From assembly GCA_018372435.1 (NCBI GenBank), contig JAHAJA010000011.1, positions 32,293-96,292 on the forward strand: a DNA stretch of 64,000 nt, in the 5' to 3' direction. Below the pieces are notes generated by a model. That model saw only the letters and a list, made by a program, of their open reading frames with translations. It searched no databases and was not told the origin of the DNA. Position numbers and translations under genes: made by a program. Numbering within the stretch: the first letter of the stretch is position 1; the number at the start of each line of letters is the position of its first letter. The DNA comes from Clostridiales bacterium (GTDB lineage Bacteria > Bacillota > Clostridia > Lachnospirales > Lachnospiraceae). Of the stretch, positions 35,850 through 44,823 are shown one piece after another.

Positions 35850-36683
35850 GTGAAGAAACGTTCGTTACGTCAAAGCCTGCGGATATATAAACCATTTACC
35901 ATTGGAAGGATACAAGAACAACTAGCATATAAATGGTCATTCTACCTTTTTATCTTCTCAAGTATGTTTAGTTTGTTAGTAGGCTACTATCTGTGGAGGG
36001 CTATTTACCATAGTAGCAGTAGTGAAGCGCTAAATGGTTTCACACAGAACGATATGATTGTCTATATTTTTATGAGTTTCATTACAAGTAATTTGGTAAG
36101 GGTAAGTGTAACTAGAGATATTGGTAATGATGTAGTTGAGGGAACAATTGCAATGAATCTGGTTAAGCCGATTAATTATCAGGTCCGTTTGTTTTTCTCT
36201 TCCTTGGGAAATGTTTTGTTTCGTTTTCTTATGCCTGGATTACCAATCTGGTTAGTGATGAGTATTGTACGTTATGTGAACCTTAGGGAGTTACCGCCTT
36301 CTCCAGTTGTAATAGTTTCGTATCTAGTGAGTGTTTGTTTGAGCTTTGGAATTATGTTCTTGTTTGATTTTTGTTTTGGTTTACTATCCTTCTACACTAC
36401 ATATGTATGGGGACTTAATCTTGCTAAACAAGCAATTCTAGGTTTTTTGACAGGTCAACTAATACCGCTGTCATTCTTTCCGGATGCTATACAACGAATA
36501 TTTGATTTCCTTCCGTTTGCATCGATGAATTATATTCCGGTTATGATTTATCTGAATAAGATGCCACTTGAGCGAGTAATGATCTCAATGGGGATTCAAG
36601 TGATATGGATTATAATACTATATCTAGTAGCAAATTATTTTTGGAAACGAGTAACCAAGAGAATTACGGTATTAGGAGGTTGA
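35850..36683 (+). CDS. ABC-2 permease, PF06182 (DUF990) type
   Basis: GTG 35850 with GAGGTGG 5 bases upstream gives 277 residues; ATG 35829 and 35808 overlap the ATPase gene and are weaker. Six hydrophobic segments, including SFYLFIFSSMFSLLVGYYLW and a central FGIMFLFDFCFGLLSF. The segment FTQNDMIVYIFMSFITSNLVR and GNDVVEGTIAMNLVKPINYQ fit the family (ISNDIRSGNIAFDLLRP-like). It pairs with the next gene as a heterodimeric channel. Confidence 0.85.
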   Translation: MKKRSLRQSLRIYKPFTIGRIQEQLAYKWSFYLFIFSSMFSLLVGYYLWRAIYHSSSSEALNGFTQNDMIVYIFMSFITSNLVRVSVTRDIGNDVVEGTIAMNLVKPINYQVRLFFSSLGNVLFRFLMPGLPIWLVMSIVRYVNLRELPPSPVVIVSYLVSVCLSFGIMFLFDFCFGLLSFYTTYVWGLNLAKQAILGFLTGQLIPLSFFPDAIQRIFDFLPFASMNYIPVMIYLNKMPLERVMISMGIQVIWIIILYLVANYFWKRVTKRITVLGG

Positions 36684-36687
36684 GCAG

Positions 36688-37479
36688 ATGAGGAGATATT
36701 TGCATCTTTATAGAGTGTTTGCAACGCAGTTTATGAAATCGTTAGTACAGTCAAAGGTAGATTTTATCATTGGCCTCCTAGGATTCTTCCTTTCGCAGAT
36801 GTTTGGAATTGTTTTTTTATCGTTGGTCTTTAAACAGATTCCTAGCTTGAACGGATGGACATTTGAACAATTAGTTTTTATTTATGGATTTGCGCAGATA
36901 CCAAGGGGAATTGATCATTTCCTTACGGATAACATATGGATGCTTGCAATGAGATACGTCATACGAGGGGAGTTTGACAGGTTCTTATTGCGTCCCATTA
37001 ATCCTTTCTTTCAGTTAATCTGTGATAAATTCCAAGCAGATGCGGTGGGAGAATTAATAGTTGGTTTTGCATTAGTTGTTTTTTCTGTTGTTAATCATAC
37101 TGTGACGGTGACACCAGTGAATGTTTTATTGTTTATTATATCCGTGCTTGCGGGAGCTTTGATTTATACATCGATTAAATTATTCTTTGCATCCTTAGCA
37201 TTTTGGATTAAGGATAGTATAGCAATTCTTCAATTAGCTTATGAGACAGCAGACTTTGCAAAGTATCCTTTATCAATATATCCAAAAGGAATAAGATTCA
37301 TATTAACCTATCTAATTCCGTTTGCCTTCGTAGCATTCTTCCCAGCAAGTTACTTTTTAACAGGAGAGAATGTGATAATGACAATTGGAGCAGAGGTGTT
37401 AATTGCAGGAATAGTCTGGATAATCGCATATGCAGTATTTCGTAAGGGGTTGACGGTGTACGAGAGTGCGGGAAATTAA
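36688..37479 (+). CDS. ABC-2 permease, PF06182 (DUF990) type
   Basis: 263 residues, six membrane segments, with the family motif FIYGFAQIPRGIDHFLTDNIW and VIRGEFDRFLLRPINPFFQ before the third segment. ATG follows AGGAGGTTGAGCAG, only 4 bases after the preceding stop. With the preceding permease and the ATPase it completes a three-gene exporter. Confidence 0.88.
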   Translation: MRRYLHLYRVFATQFMKSLVQSKVDFIIGLLGFFLSQMFGIVFLSLVFKQIPSLNGWTFEQLVFIYGFAQIPRGIDHFLTDNIWMLAMRYVIRGEFDRFLLRPINPFFQLICDKFQADAVGELIVGFALVVFSVVNHTVTVTPVNVLLFIISVLAGALIYTSIKLFFASLAFWIKDSIAILQLAYETADFAKYPLSIYPKGIRFILTYLIPFAFVAFFPASYFLTGENVIMTIGAEVLIAGIVWIIAYAVFRKGLTVYESAGN

Positions 37480-37613
37480 ATAAAGGAATAAACACTAATA
37501 TTGTATAGAAACTACTCTAATTAATACACTATATCAAATTCAGTATTGATGCTAAAATATTGTAGTTTAAGTATATTTACATCAACTAGACATTTTAGAA
37601 AGGCATAGAAGAA

Positions 37614-38651
37614 ATGAGTGTAGGAACGAGTAGTATTATGATTGGATTTGCAATCCTGTTGTTTGCAGGATTGTGTCAAGGTAGTTTTGGATTAGGATAT
37701 AAGAATTATCAACCATTAAAGTGGGAGGCATTCTGGGGTGTTTATTCCTTGTTTTGCGTTATAGTTCCGCTGAGCTGGGCTTGGATTCAAGTTCCTAGTT
37801 TCGTTAATTATCTTACAAGTGCAGACCTAAAACATATTGTAGTACCAGTTTTGTGTGGTGCGATATGGGGGATTTCTGCAGTAGGTTTTAGTAAGGCAGT
37901 TACTTATATCGGTATATCTCTAGTGTATGGTTTATCCATGGGAATATCTGCGGTAATTGGTTCTATAATTCCATTACTTTCGATGGAAAACAAACCAAGT
38001 ATAACAAGTATCGTATTACTTATTGTTGGTATGATTGTTACATTAGCTGGTATTGCTGTTATAACTAAGGCAGGAATTGTTAAGATAGCAGAACAACAAA
38101 CAGTAGAAAAAGACTCTGCAAACAAAGATGATAAAGCAGGTAAAGCTAAGATTGGTTTGTTATTAGCTATGCTGTCTGGTTTTGGATCGGGTGCTATGAA
38201 TATAGGATTTGATTTTGCTAGCCCAATTGGTAATGCAATTATGCAGGATGGCTATGGTGAAACAGGAGCCAGTGCAATTCAATGGTTACTTGTTTTACTA
38301 GGGGGAGCACTTGCAGGTATTATATATTGTATCATTGAACTTTCGAAGAATAAGACATGGGTAAGCTTTACATACAAAGGTAGTAAAAAACGTATTGTAA
38401 TATTATTCGTAACAAGTATTGTTTGGTTTGCTGCACTAGCAAGCTATGGTATTGCTACTTTAATGTTGGGAGATATGGGAGCCGTTACCGGCTGGATTCT
38501 ATTCAATGCATTGGCGTTAATTATCAGTAATCTTTGGGGAATACAATGTGGAGAATGGAAGGGTGCAAAAAAGGGCAAGAAGATCTTGCTATATGGAAAC
38601 CTTGTATTAATTATTTCGTGGGTCTTCATTGGGATTTCGAATGCAATATAA
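37614..38651 (+). CDS. RhaT-like sugar transporter (drug/metabolite superfamily)
   Basis: 345 residues with ten hydrophobic segments. The opening GFAILLFAGLCQGSFGLGYK and WEAFWGVYSLFCVIVPLSWAW match RhaT, the L-rhamnose/proton symporter; a charged cytoplasmic loop (about 155-185) splits the protein into halves as in that family. The ATG is preceded by AAAGG. An AraC regulator follows downstream. Rhamnose is the family substrate but no rhamnose catabolic gene is in view, so another deoxy- or hexose sugar is possible. Confidence 0.82.
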   Translation: MSVGTSSIMIGFAILLFAGLCQGSFGLGYKNYQPLKWEAFWGVYSLFCVIVPLSWAWIQVPSFVNYLTSADLKHIVVPVLCGAIWGISAVGFSKAVTYIGISLVYGLSMGISAVIGSIIPLLSMENKPSITSIVLLIVGMIVTLAGIAVITKAGIVKIAEQQTVEKDSANKDDKAGKAKIGLLLAMLSGFGSGAMNIGFDFASPIGNAIMQDGYGETGASAIQWLLVLLGGALAGIIYCIIELSKNKTWVSFTYKGSKKRIVILFVTSIVWFAALASYGIATLMLGDMGAVTGWILFNALALIISNLWGIQCGEWKGAKKGKKILLYGNLVLIISWVFIGISNAI

Positions 38652-38661
38652 GTCGAATTGC

Positions 38662-38739
38662 AATATAAATAAGTAATATAAATAAGTAATATAAATAAGT
38701 AATATAAATAAGTAATATAAATAAGTAATTTAATTAAGT
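38662..38739 (+). repeat. 13-bp tandem repeat, five perfect copies and one degenerate
   Basis: The unit AATATAAATAAGT occurs five times without change from 38662 to 38726; a sixth copy (AATTTAATTAAGT) has two mismatches. It starts 11 bases after the RhaT-like stop codon and precedes the terminator. It has no dyad and no spacers, so it is a simple tandem array and not a CRISPR. Confidence 0.9.
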
Positions 38740-38740
38740 A

Positions 38741-38802
38741 GTCGTAGCTAGAGGACTGTTCTGGAAGCATTCTTTCAGAATATTCCCACGCTACGATTTT
38801 TA
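38741..38802 (+). terminator. Probable terminator after the RhaT-like gene
   Basis: TCGTAGC (38742-38748) pairs with GCTACGA (38790-38796), followed by TTTTT; an inner TTCTG/CAGAA stem lies in the loop. Confidence 0.55.
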
Positions 38803-38912
38803 GTTGGAAGAATTTAACAAGATAGTATTCTATTACGGGACTTGAAAGGTTCCATAGAACCTTGTAATATAGATTTTAGATATAAATACAGTATCAATGG
38901 GAGGATACCATA

Positions 38913-39758
38913 ATGCCATTTGAATTATCAAATGAAAACTTTCGAAATGATACCATGTATCACCAATTTGGTTCGGATTATACCAATCTCTTTGGTTGTG
39001 GTTTTTTAAATAAAAAGGATAAAAAGTGTGTGGAAGAGAATAACATCTTTAAGCATTATGGCATCGTCCTTATCTTAAGCGGTAACGGAGTACATATTGA
39101 TGAAGATGGGAATGAGACTACGGTATATCCAGGATGTTTGATTCAAAGGATTCCGGATAAGAAACAATCCTTACATATTAATCCTGATGGTAGCTGGCTA
39201 GAGTTTTTTATATGTATCGGAAAGGGGATGTACGAGTCCTTAGTATCAATGGATTTACTTGATGGGAAACAAACTGTTTTAGTACCAGGGATAAATCGTG
39301 CAATATTCGAACATTGCACAGAATTTCATCAATTAATGAAATTCTCCCATCCAGCAGAAATCAATATGTTGGTACCAGAGGCATTAAAAATTATTCTAAT
39401 GTTCCACCGATTACATAAAGAAAACAGTAGTAATTCAAAGGATCGAGAGATTGTACATAAGGCTAGCATGCTTCTAGCAAAGCCTTCTTCATATAAGGTA
39501 CCAATTGCTAACATTGCAGAAGATTTGAATATTGGTTATGAGAAATTCCGAAAGATTTTTAAGGATATAATGGGGGTATCCCCTCATAGTTACGTAATAC
39601 AAAAACGTATGGATATTGCAAAGACATATTTAATAGACAAAAACAAAAGCATCAAAGAAATTGCTTTCGAGCTCGGTTTTGCAGATGCCTATGCTTTTTC
39701 AAAGCAATTTAGAAAATGCGTAGGTTTGTCACCGAGTGAGTTTCGTAAGGAGTGCTAA
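38913..39758 (+). CDS. AraC family regulator with cupin sensor domain
   Basis: 281 residues. The cupin half includes HYGIVLILSGNGVHIDEDGN and YPGCLIQRIPDKKQSLHINP. The C-terminal double helix-turn-helix is VPIANIAEDLNIGYEKFRKI and KSIKEIAFELGFADAYAFSK ending GLSPSEFRKE. Start ATG after GGGAGG. It lies between the RhaT-like transporter and the lacLM genes, all on the same strand, so either could be its target. Confidence 0.88.
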   Translation: MPFELSNENFRNDTMYHQFGSDYTNLFGCGFLNKKDKKCVEENNIFKHYGIVLILSGNGVHIDEDGNETTVYPGCLIQRIPDKKQSLHINPDGSWLEFFICIGKGMYESLVSMDLLDGKQTVLVPGINRAIFEHCTEFHQLMKFSHPAEINMLVPEALKIILMFHRLHKENSSNSKDREIVHKASMLLAKPSSYKVPIANIAEDLNIGYEKFRKIFKDIMGVSPHSYVIQKRMDIAKTYLIDKNKSIKEIAFELGFADAYAFSKQFRKCVGLSPSEFRKEC

Positions 39759-39942
39759 GAAGAGAATATTCGAAGTTACTAGTAATGCAAGAGTGTAATA
39801 CCATTTTTGACATCAAGAATACCTTTTCATCAATTGTATGATTAAGAATAATTTATTAATATGATTTTATAGATAAGGGGTCATGACTATAGGCTCTGTT
39901 TTAGTTAAAATGGAGTGGAACAGTTGAACAAGGAAAGGAAAC

Positions 39943-41877
39943 ATGGTGAGAGAAATGAAAGCAGAAATGAATTGGTTAGATGATCCAGAGGTATTTCGAG
40001 TAAATCGGTTAGATGCACATAGTGATCATAGGTTTTACAAGGATATGGAAGACATGAAGAACGAATCAAATTCCTTAATGCAAAGTCTGAATGGAAATTG
40101 GAGCTTTTCTTATTCGATGAATGCAAAAGAAAGACCGATGGATTTTTACAATGTGGATTTTGATGATCAAACATTTGATGAAATACAAGTCCCTGGACAC
40201 ATTGAACTTAACGGGTACGATAAAATACACTATATTAACACGATGTATCCATGGGAGGGACATGTATATAGACGTCCGAAATATCTACTTGAAAATCATC
40301 CAGAGGGTGCAGGTTTATTTAGTGAAGCTGATTATAATCCAGTAGGTTCTTATCGTAAAGTATTTGATTTGAATGAAGAGTTGATAGGAAAGAGAGTTTG
40401 CATCTGTTTTGAAGGTGCTGAACAAGCAATTTTTGTGTGGCTTAACGGAGAATTCGTTGGATATGCAGAGGATAGTTTTACTCCATCAGAATTTGATTTG
40501 ACGCCGTATATCAAAGAAAAAGGGAATGTTTTAGCAGTAGAAGTTCATAAAAGATGTTCCGCAGCATACCTAGAAGATCAAGATTTCTTCCGCTTCTTTG
40601 GAATTTACCGAAATGTTACGTTATATGCAAAGCCTTCAATCCATGTGGAAGATTTATGGGTAAGACCAGCATTAAAAGAAGACAATACCACAGGAAAGTT
40701 CCAGATGGATTTGAAAATCTCAACCGAGATGGAGCCTGGAATAGAGAATGGAATAGAATCTGGTAGAGAGATTGGTACGGTGAAGGTCATACTATTGGAC
40801 AATGAAGAAAATGTGGTGTATCAAGCGGAAGATGCAATTAAAGAAACCGTATCTTTGAAACCAGTGGAAGTTGAGAAGGTAAATCCTTGGGATAATCACA
40901 ATCCGTATTTGTATACCGTACTTGTTCAAGTATATAATTTAGAACAAAAACTTATTGAGGTTGTACCATATAAGATTGGTTTTAGAAGAATCGAGATAAA
41001 GGATAACATCATTCTATTAAACGGAAAGCGACTAATTATAAATGGTGTTAACCGACATGAGTGGAGTGCTAAAAGAGGAAGAAGCATTACCATGCAAGAC
41101 ATGGAATGGGATATGAAGTGCATGCTAGAGAACAATATTAATGCAGTAAGAACATGTCATTATCCAAATCAAATACCTTGGTATTATATGTGTGATGAGA
41201 ATGGTGTATATATGATGGCAGAGACGAATCTAGAATCCCATGGATCATGGCAAAAATCAGGTGCAATAGAACCTTCTTGGAATCTTCCAGGTAGTCATGT
41301 AAAGTGGAGAGAGGTAGTGCTTGACAGAGCAAAATCTAATTTTGAGTTCTTCAAAAATCATACGTCTATCTTAATGTGGTCACTTGGGAATGAATCATAT
41401 GCAGAAGAGAATCTAGCTGTAATGAATCAGTTTTATAAAGAGGTTGATCCGGATCGATTGGTACATTATGAAGGTGTAGTATCCAATCGTATATTTGAAG
41501 ATCGCATATCAGATATGGAGAGTCAGATGTACACAACACCTTGGGATGTAGAAGCATATCTGGGTAATAATCCTAAAAAACCGATGCTTTTGTGTGAATA
41601 TATGCATTGTATGGGGAATTCATTAGGAGGAATGACTTCGTATGTTAAACTTCTAGATAAATATGAGAACTATCATGGGGGATTTATATGGGATTATATC
41701 GATCAGGCATTGTGGGTAACCGATGAAGTTACTGGTGAGAAGGTCTTACGTTATGGTGGAGATTTTGACGACCGGCCTTCTGATTATGAGTTCTCAGGAA
41801 ATGGTATTGTGTTTGCAGATAGAAGTGAAAAACCAGCTATGCAGGAGGTAAAATATTGTTATGGATTGTACAAATAA
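39943..41877 (+). CDS. lacL: Beta-galactosidase large subunit LacL (GH2)
   Basis: 644 residues containing the GH2 sugar-binding, Ig-like and TIM-barrel domains. The acid/base Glu is E484 in SLGNESY and the nucleophile is E552 in LLCEYMHCMGNSLGG; VNRHEW and CHYPN are further LacZ-type motifs. The protein stops where the beta-galactosidase small-chain domain would begin, and the next gene overlaps it by 17 bases. That is the arrangement of the heterodimeric LacLM enzymes described from lactic acid bacteria. It hydrolyses lactose or other beta-galactosides; no signal peptide, so it is cytoplasmic. A YesMN-CUT1 importer follows downstream. Confidence 0.92.
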   Translation: MVREMKAEMNWLDDPEVFRVNRLDAHSDHRFYKDMEDMKNESNSLMQSLNGNWSFSYSMNAKERPMDFYNVDFDDQTFDEIQVPGHIELNGYDKIHYINTMYPWEGHVYRRPKYLLENHPEGAGLFSEADYNPVGSYRKVFDLNEELIGKRVCICFEGAEQAIFVWLNGEFVGYAEDSFTPSEFDLTPYIKEKGNVLAVEVHKRCSAAYLEDQDFFRFFGIYRNVTLYAKPSIHVEDLWVRPALKEDNTTGKFQMDLKISTEMEPGIENGIESGREIGTVKVILLDNEENVVYQAEDAIKETVSLKPVEVEKVNPWDNHNPYLYTVLVQVYNLEQKLIEVVPYKIGFRRIEIKDNIILLNGKRLIINGVNRHEWSAKRGRSITMQDMEWDMKCMLENNINAVRTCHYPNQIPWYYMCDENGVYMMAETNLESHGSWQKSGAIEPSWNLPGSHVKWREVVLDRAKSNFEFFKNHTSILMWSLGNESYAEENLAVMNQFYKEVDPDRLVHYEGVVSNRIFEDRISDMESQMYTTPWDVEAYLGNNPKKPMLLCEYMHCMGNSLGGMTSYVKLLDKYENYHGGFIWDYIDQALWVTDEVTGEKVLRYGGDFDDRPSDYEFSGNGIVFADRSEKPAMQEVKYCYGLYK

Positions 41878-42829
41878 TAAGACAAATCAATTACAAATTA
41901 TATATGGAGATGTAACCTTAGGAGTACATGGGCAAGATTTTCATTATATCTTTTCTTATCAGACAGGAGGATTAGAGTCTCTTGTAATTGGGGGAAAAGA
42001 ATGGTTGTATCGTACACCAAAACCTACCTGTTGGAGAGCTACTACAGATAATGATAGAGGAAATAGATTTTCTCAAAAGTCAGGAATGTGGTTTGGTACA
42101 GACATGTTTCTTTTCTGTAGTAATGTTTTAGTAAATATCGACGGTAAGGATATAGAGAAGCCTATTGCACCTCTTAATAATACATTTTCCGAGACAGAAG
42201 TTGCAAGCACTGTCAGAGTAACGTTTACGTATAAAACCATTACAGTTCCAACAACAGAAATTGATGTGTCGTATGAAGTCAATGGTACAGGAAGAATACA
42301 AGTAAAGGTACACTATTATGGTAAGCTTGGACTTCCAGAGTTGCCTGTATTCGGAATGCGTTTCGTGATGCCGACGAAAGCCACAGGGTTTACTTATGAA
42401 GGCTTATCCGGGGAGACGTATCCAGATCGTATGGCAGGAGGTGTACCAGGCGTCTATACAGTGGAAGGATTACCAGTTACCAGATATATGGTTCCACAAG
42501 ATTGTAATGTTCATATGAAAACCAAATGGTTAGAAGTTAATAGAAATACAACACAAAATAATGCAGATAAGAGTAACGATACTTTCACACTACGTTTTTT
42601 AGCAGTGGATAAAGAGTTTGCATTCTCCTGCATTCCCTATACAGCAGAAGAACTAGAGAATGCCACACACCACGAAGAACTTCCATTGCCACGAAGAACG
42701 GTTGTATCGATTTTAGGTGCTGTTAGAGGTGTTGGAGGAATTAACAGTTGGGGTGCTGATGTAGAGGAAGAGTATCATATTAGTGCAGAAAAAGATATCG
42801 AATATACTTTTGAAATCTCAAAAGGATAA
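41861..42829 (+). CDS. lacM: Beta-galactosidase small subunit LacM (Bgal_small_N domain)
   Basis: 322 residues corresponding to the C-terminal domain 5 of LacZ: FHYIFSYQTGGLESLVIGGKEW, TCWRATTDNDRGN, YYGKLGLPELPVFGMRF and YPDRMAGG. This domain completes the active site of the large subunit. The ATG lies inside lacL, in another frame, with AGGAGG (41843-41848) correctly placed, so it is an independently translated subunit and not a frameshift. A terminator lies behind it. Confidence 0.93.
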   Translation: MDCTNNKTNQLQIIYGDVTLGVHGQDFHYIFSYQTGGLESLVIGGKEWLYRTPKPTCWRATTDNDRGNRFSQKSGMWFGTDMFLFCSNVLVNIDGKDIEKPIAPLNNTFSETEVASTVRVTFTYKTITVPTTEIDVSYEVNGTGRIQVKVHYYGKLGLPELPVFGMRFVMPTKATGFTYEGLSGETYPDRMAGGVPGVYTVEGLPVTRYMVPQDCNVHMKTKWLEVNRNTTQNNADKSNDTFTLRFLAVDKEFAFSCIPYTAEELENATHHEELPLPRRTVVSILGAVRGVGGINSWGADVEEEYHISAEKDIEYTFEISKG

Positions 42830-42843
42830 TATAACAACGAAGG

Positions 42844-42882
42844 GAACAGAGTGTGTAGAAATACATACCCTGTTCTTTTTTT
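42844..42882 (+). terminator. Rho-independent terminator after lacLM
   Basis: GAACAG / CTGTTC with an inner GTGTGTA / TACATAC stem, followed by seven T. Confidence 0.8.
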
Positions 42883-43023
42883 GTGCATATATTACTAAAG
42901 TTATATAGAAATCTTATAATTAGTTTACTCATTTAACAAATAAATTATATGTGGTACAATATAATTACTAAAATTTATATAAATGGGATTTACAAAAAAA
43001 GTATTCTAAGGGAGGTACGGCTC

Positions 43024-44823
43024 ATGCTAAAGAATAGCATACATCGTGTAAGTCAGGCGATGGACAATGTGAAAATCCATAATAAACTGATTATTCTATT
43101 CATTTGTTGCGTTATGATTCCAATTGTTACTACCAATTGTGCTTTGTACTATATTGTAAGTAAGAAGGCAGAATTAGAACGAATTACGGAGATGAAGAAT
43201 GTACAGCAGCGTTTAGAGTATAATATTTCTACCGTTATAGAAGCGGCAGAAAGTGTTGCTAATCAGTTTAAAAAGGACAAGGTTCTCAATGATTTTCTAA
43301 ACACCAAGTATGCAGATAATATGGAGTATTATGAGAGTTATAGCGCTCTTATGAGAGATAATGCATTCAGCTATTACTATCAATCTGAATCAGTGTATAA
43401 GATATCGCTATTTACTAATAACAAAACTGTAACAAGAAGTAGTGCATTCTATCCACTTAGCGATATTGTGAATGAAGAGTGGTATCTGAATGCAGTAGCT
43501 AAGAAAATTAATGATAGTACATTACAAATCTATTATAGTAATCCAATTATTAAAAATCCGTATGAAGCGTGGACGAATAGGAAAATATCGATCTTTACTC
43601 AGCTGGATACCTTTGGAGAGATTAAGAAATTCCTTAAAGTAGATATTAGTTATACGGATTTGGAGCAACTAGTTTTTAATGAAAAGTCTGTACAAGATAT
43701 TTTAATTGTTGAAGATGGTAAGATTCTGTTTGATACAAGGCACGGTAGACTTGAAGGTAAGCCTTTCGAGCAATTTGAACCGGTAGAAGAACATTTACTT
43801 AAAGAAGAAGAGACTATGAAAGTGTTAGGTGATGAATGGAAGATTATAGTTATCTCAGAGAAAAAGCATTTTTTTGATAATTTTATTGATAATCAAGTCT
43901 TATTATGTCTGACGATCTTGATAAATCTCATAATCCCAAGTACTGCGATTATGTTAATTGGTAATTCAATAAAAGACCGAGTTCGGGTTACGGAAAGTTA
44001 CATAAAGGAATTAAAAGATGGAAAGTATAAGCGAATTGATTGTTATGAAGGCAAAGATGAAATTGGTAGTCTAATTAGTAGTTACAACTTGATGGTATTG
44101 CGGGTACAAGAATTGGTTGAAGTTGTATTAAAGGGTAATGCAGAACGGCAAAAATTAATTATATCTAAAAAGGAAGCGGAGTTACAAGCATTACAGAGCC
44201 AGGTGAATCCGCATTTTATGTTTAATACACTTGAGAGTATTCGGATGAAAAGCTTACTGAATGGGGAAGAAGGAACTGCTAATATTATTGGAACGTTGGC
44301 ATTACATATGAGACGAACGATAGGTTGGGGAGATGATTTTACTACTATTGGTGAGGAAATAGAATTTCTTAAGGGGTATCTGGAGATACAGAAGTATCGA
44401 TTTGGAGATCGACTTGATTATTCCATACATGTACAACAGGTGTGTGAACAGTATAGGATTCCTAAGTTTGGTATCCTTACTTTCGTTGAGAATGCTTGCA
44501 TACATGGAATTGAGAAGAAAAGTGATGGTGGAAGAATTGATGTTATCATTATGGAAGAGGCAGGTCACCTTTTTATTGAAATTATGGATAATGGAGTTGG
44601 GATAAAAGAGGAAGCACTTAATAGAATTAATCTTTTAATTAAGACAGCTTCGATAGAGAAGGTAAAAGAAGGAAATAGTATAGGAATCATTAATTCCTAT
44701 CTTCGTTTAAAGATGTATTATCATGGAGTGGTAGAATTCCAAATTGAGAGTAAATATAGCGAAGGCACGGAAGTATATATGGTACTTCCTTGTGATATGG
44801 ATGCATTGGAGGGAATGGAATGA
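43024..44823 (+). CDS. Sensor histidine kinase, YesM family
   Basis: ATG 43024 after GGGAGGT gives 599 residues; the upstream in-frame ATG at 42949 lacks a ribosome site. Membrane segments at about 22-45 and 295-318 flank an extracytoplasmic dCache-like sensor; HAMP, His_kinase (QVNPHFMFNTLESIRM) and ATPase (TFVENACIHGIEKK; DNGVGIKEE) domains follow. The response-regulator gene overlaps by 4 bases (ATGA). The pair precedes a binding-protein/permease set, its likely target. Confidence 0.92.
   Translation: MLKNSIHRVSQAMDNVKIHNKLIILFICCVMIPIVTTNCALYYIVSKKAELERITEMKNVQQRLEYNISTVIEAAESVANQFKKDKVLNDFLNTKYADNMEYYESYSALMRDNAFSYYYQSESVYKISLFTNNKTVTRSSAFYPLSDIVNEEWYLNAVAKKINDSTLQIYYSNPIIKNPYEAWTNRKISIFTQLDTFGEIKKFLKVDISYTDLEQLVFNEKSVQDILIVEDGKILFDTRHGRLEGKPFEQFEPVEEHLLKEEETMKVLGDEWKIIVISEKKHFFDNFIDNQVLLCLTILINLIIPSTAIMLIGNSIKDRVRVTESYIKELKDGKYKRIDCYEGKDEIGSLISSYNLMVLRVQELVEVVLKGNAERQKLIISKKEAELQALQSQVNPHFMFNTLESIRMKSLLNGEEGTANIIGTLALHMRRTIGWGDDFTTIGEEIEFLKGYLEIQKYRFGDRLDYSIHVQQVCEQYRIPKFGILTFVENACIHGIEKKSDGGRIDVIIMEEAGHLFIEIMDNGVGIKEEALNRINLLIKTASIEKVKEGNSIGIINSYLRLKMYYHGVVEFQIESKYSEGTEVYMVLPCDMDALEGME

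Noticed and set aside
38662..38739. Short repeat array as a CRISPR.
   Set aside because: The units are only 13 bp, directly abutting with no spacers, and no cas gene is near.
39943..42829. Reading the two beta-galactosidase ORFs as one frameshifted pseudogene.
   Set aside because: The second ORF has its own AGGAGG and ATG inside the first, each part matches a full LacL or LacM chain, and the 17-base overlap is the known arrangement.
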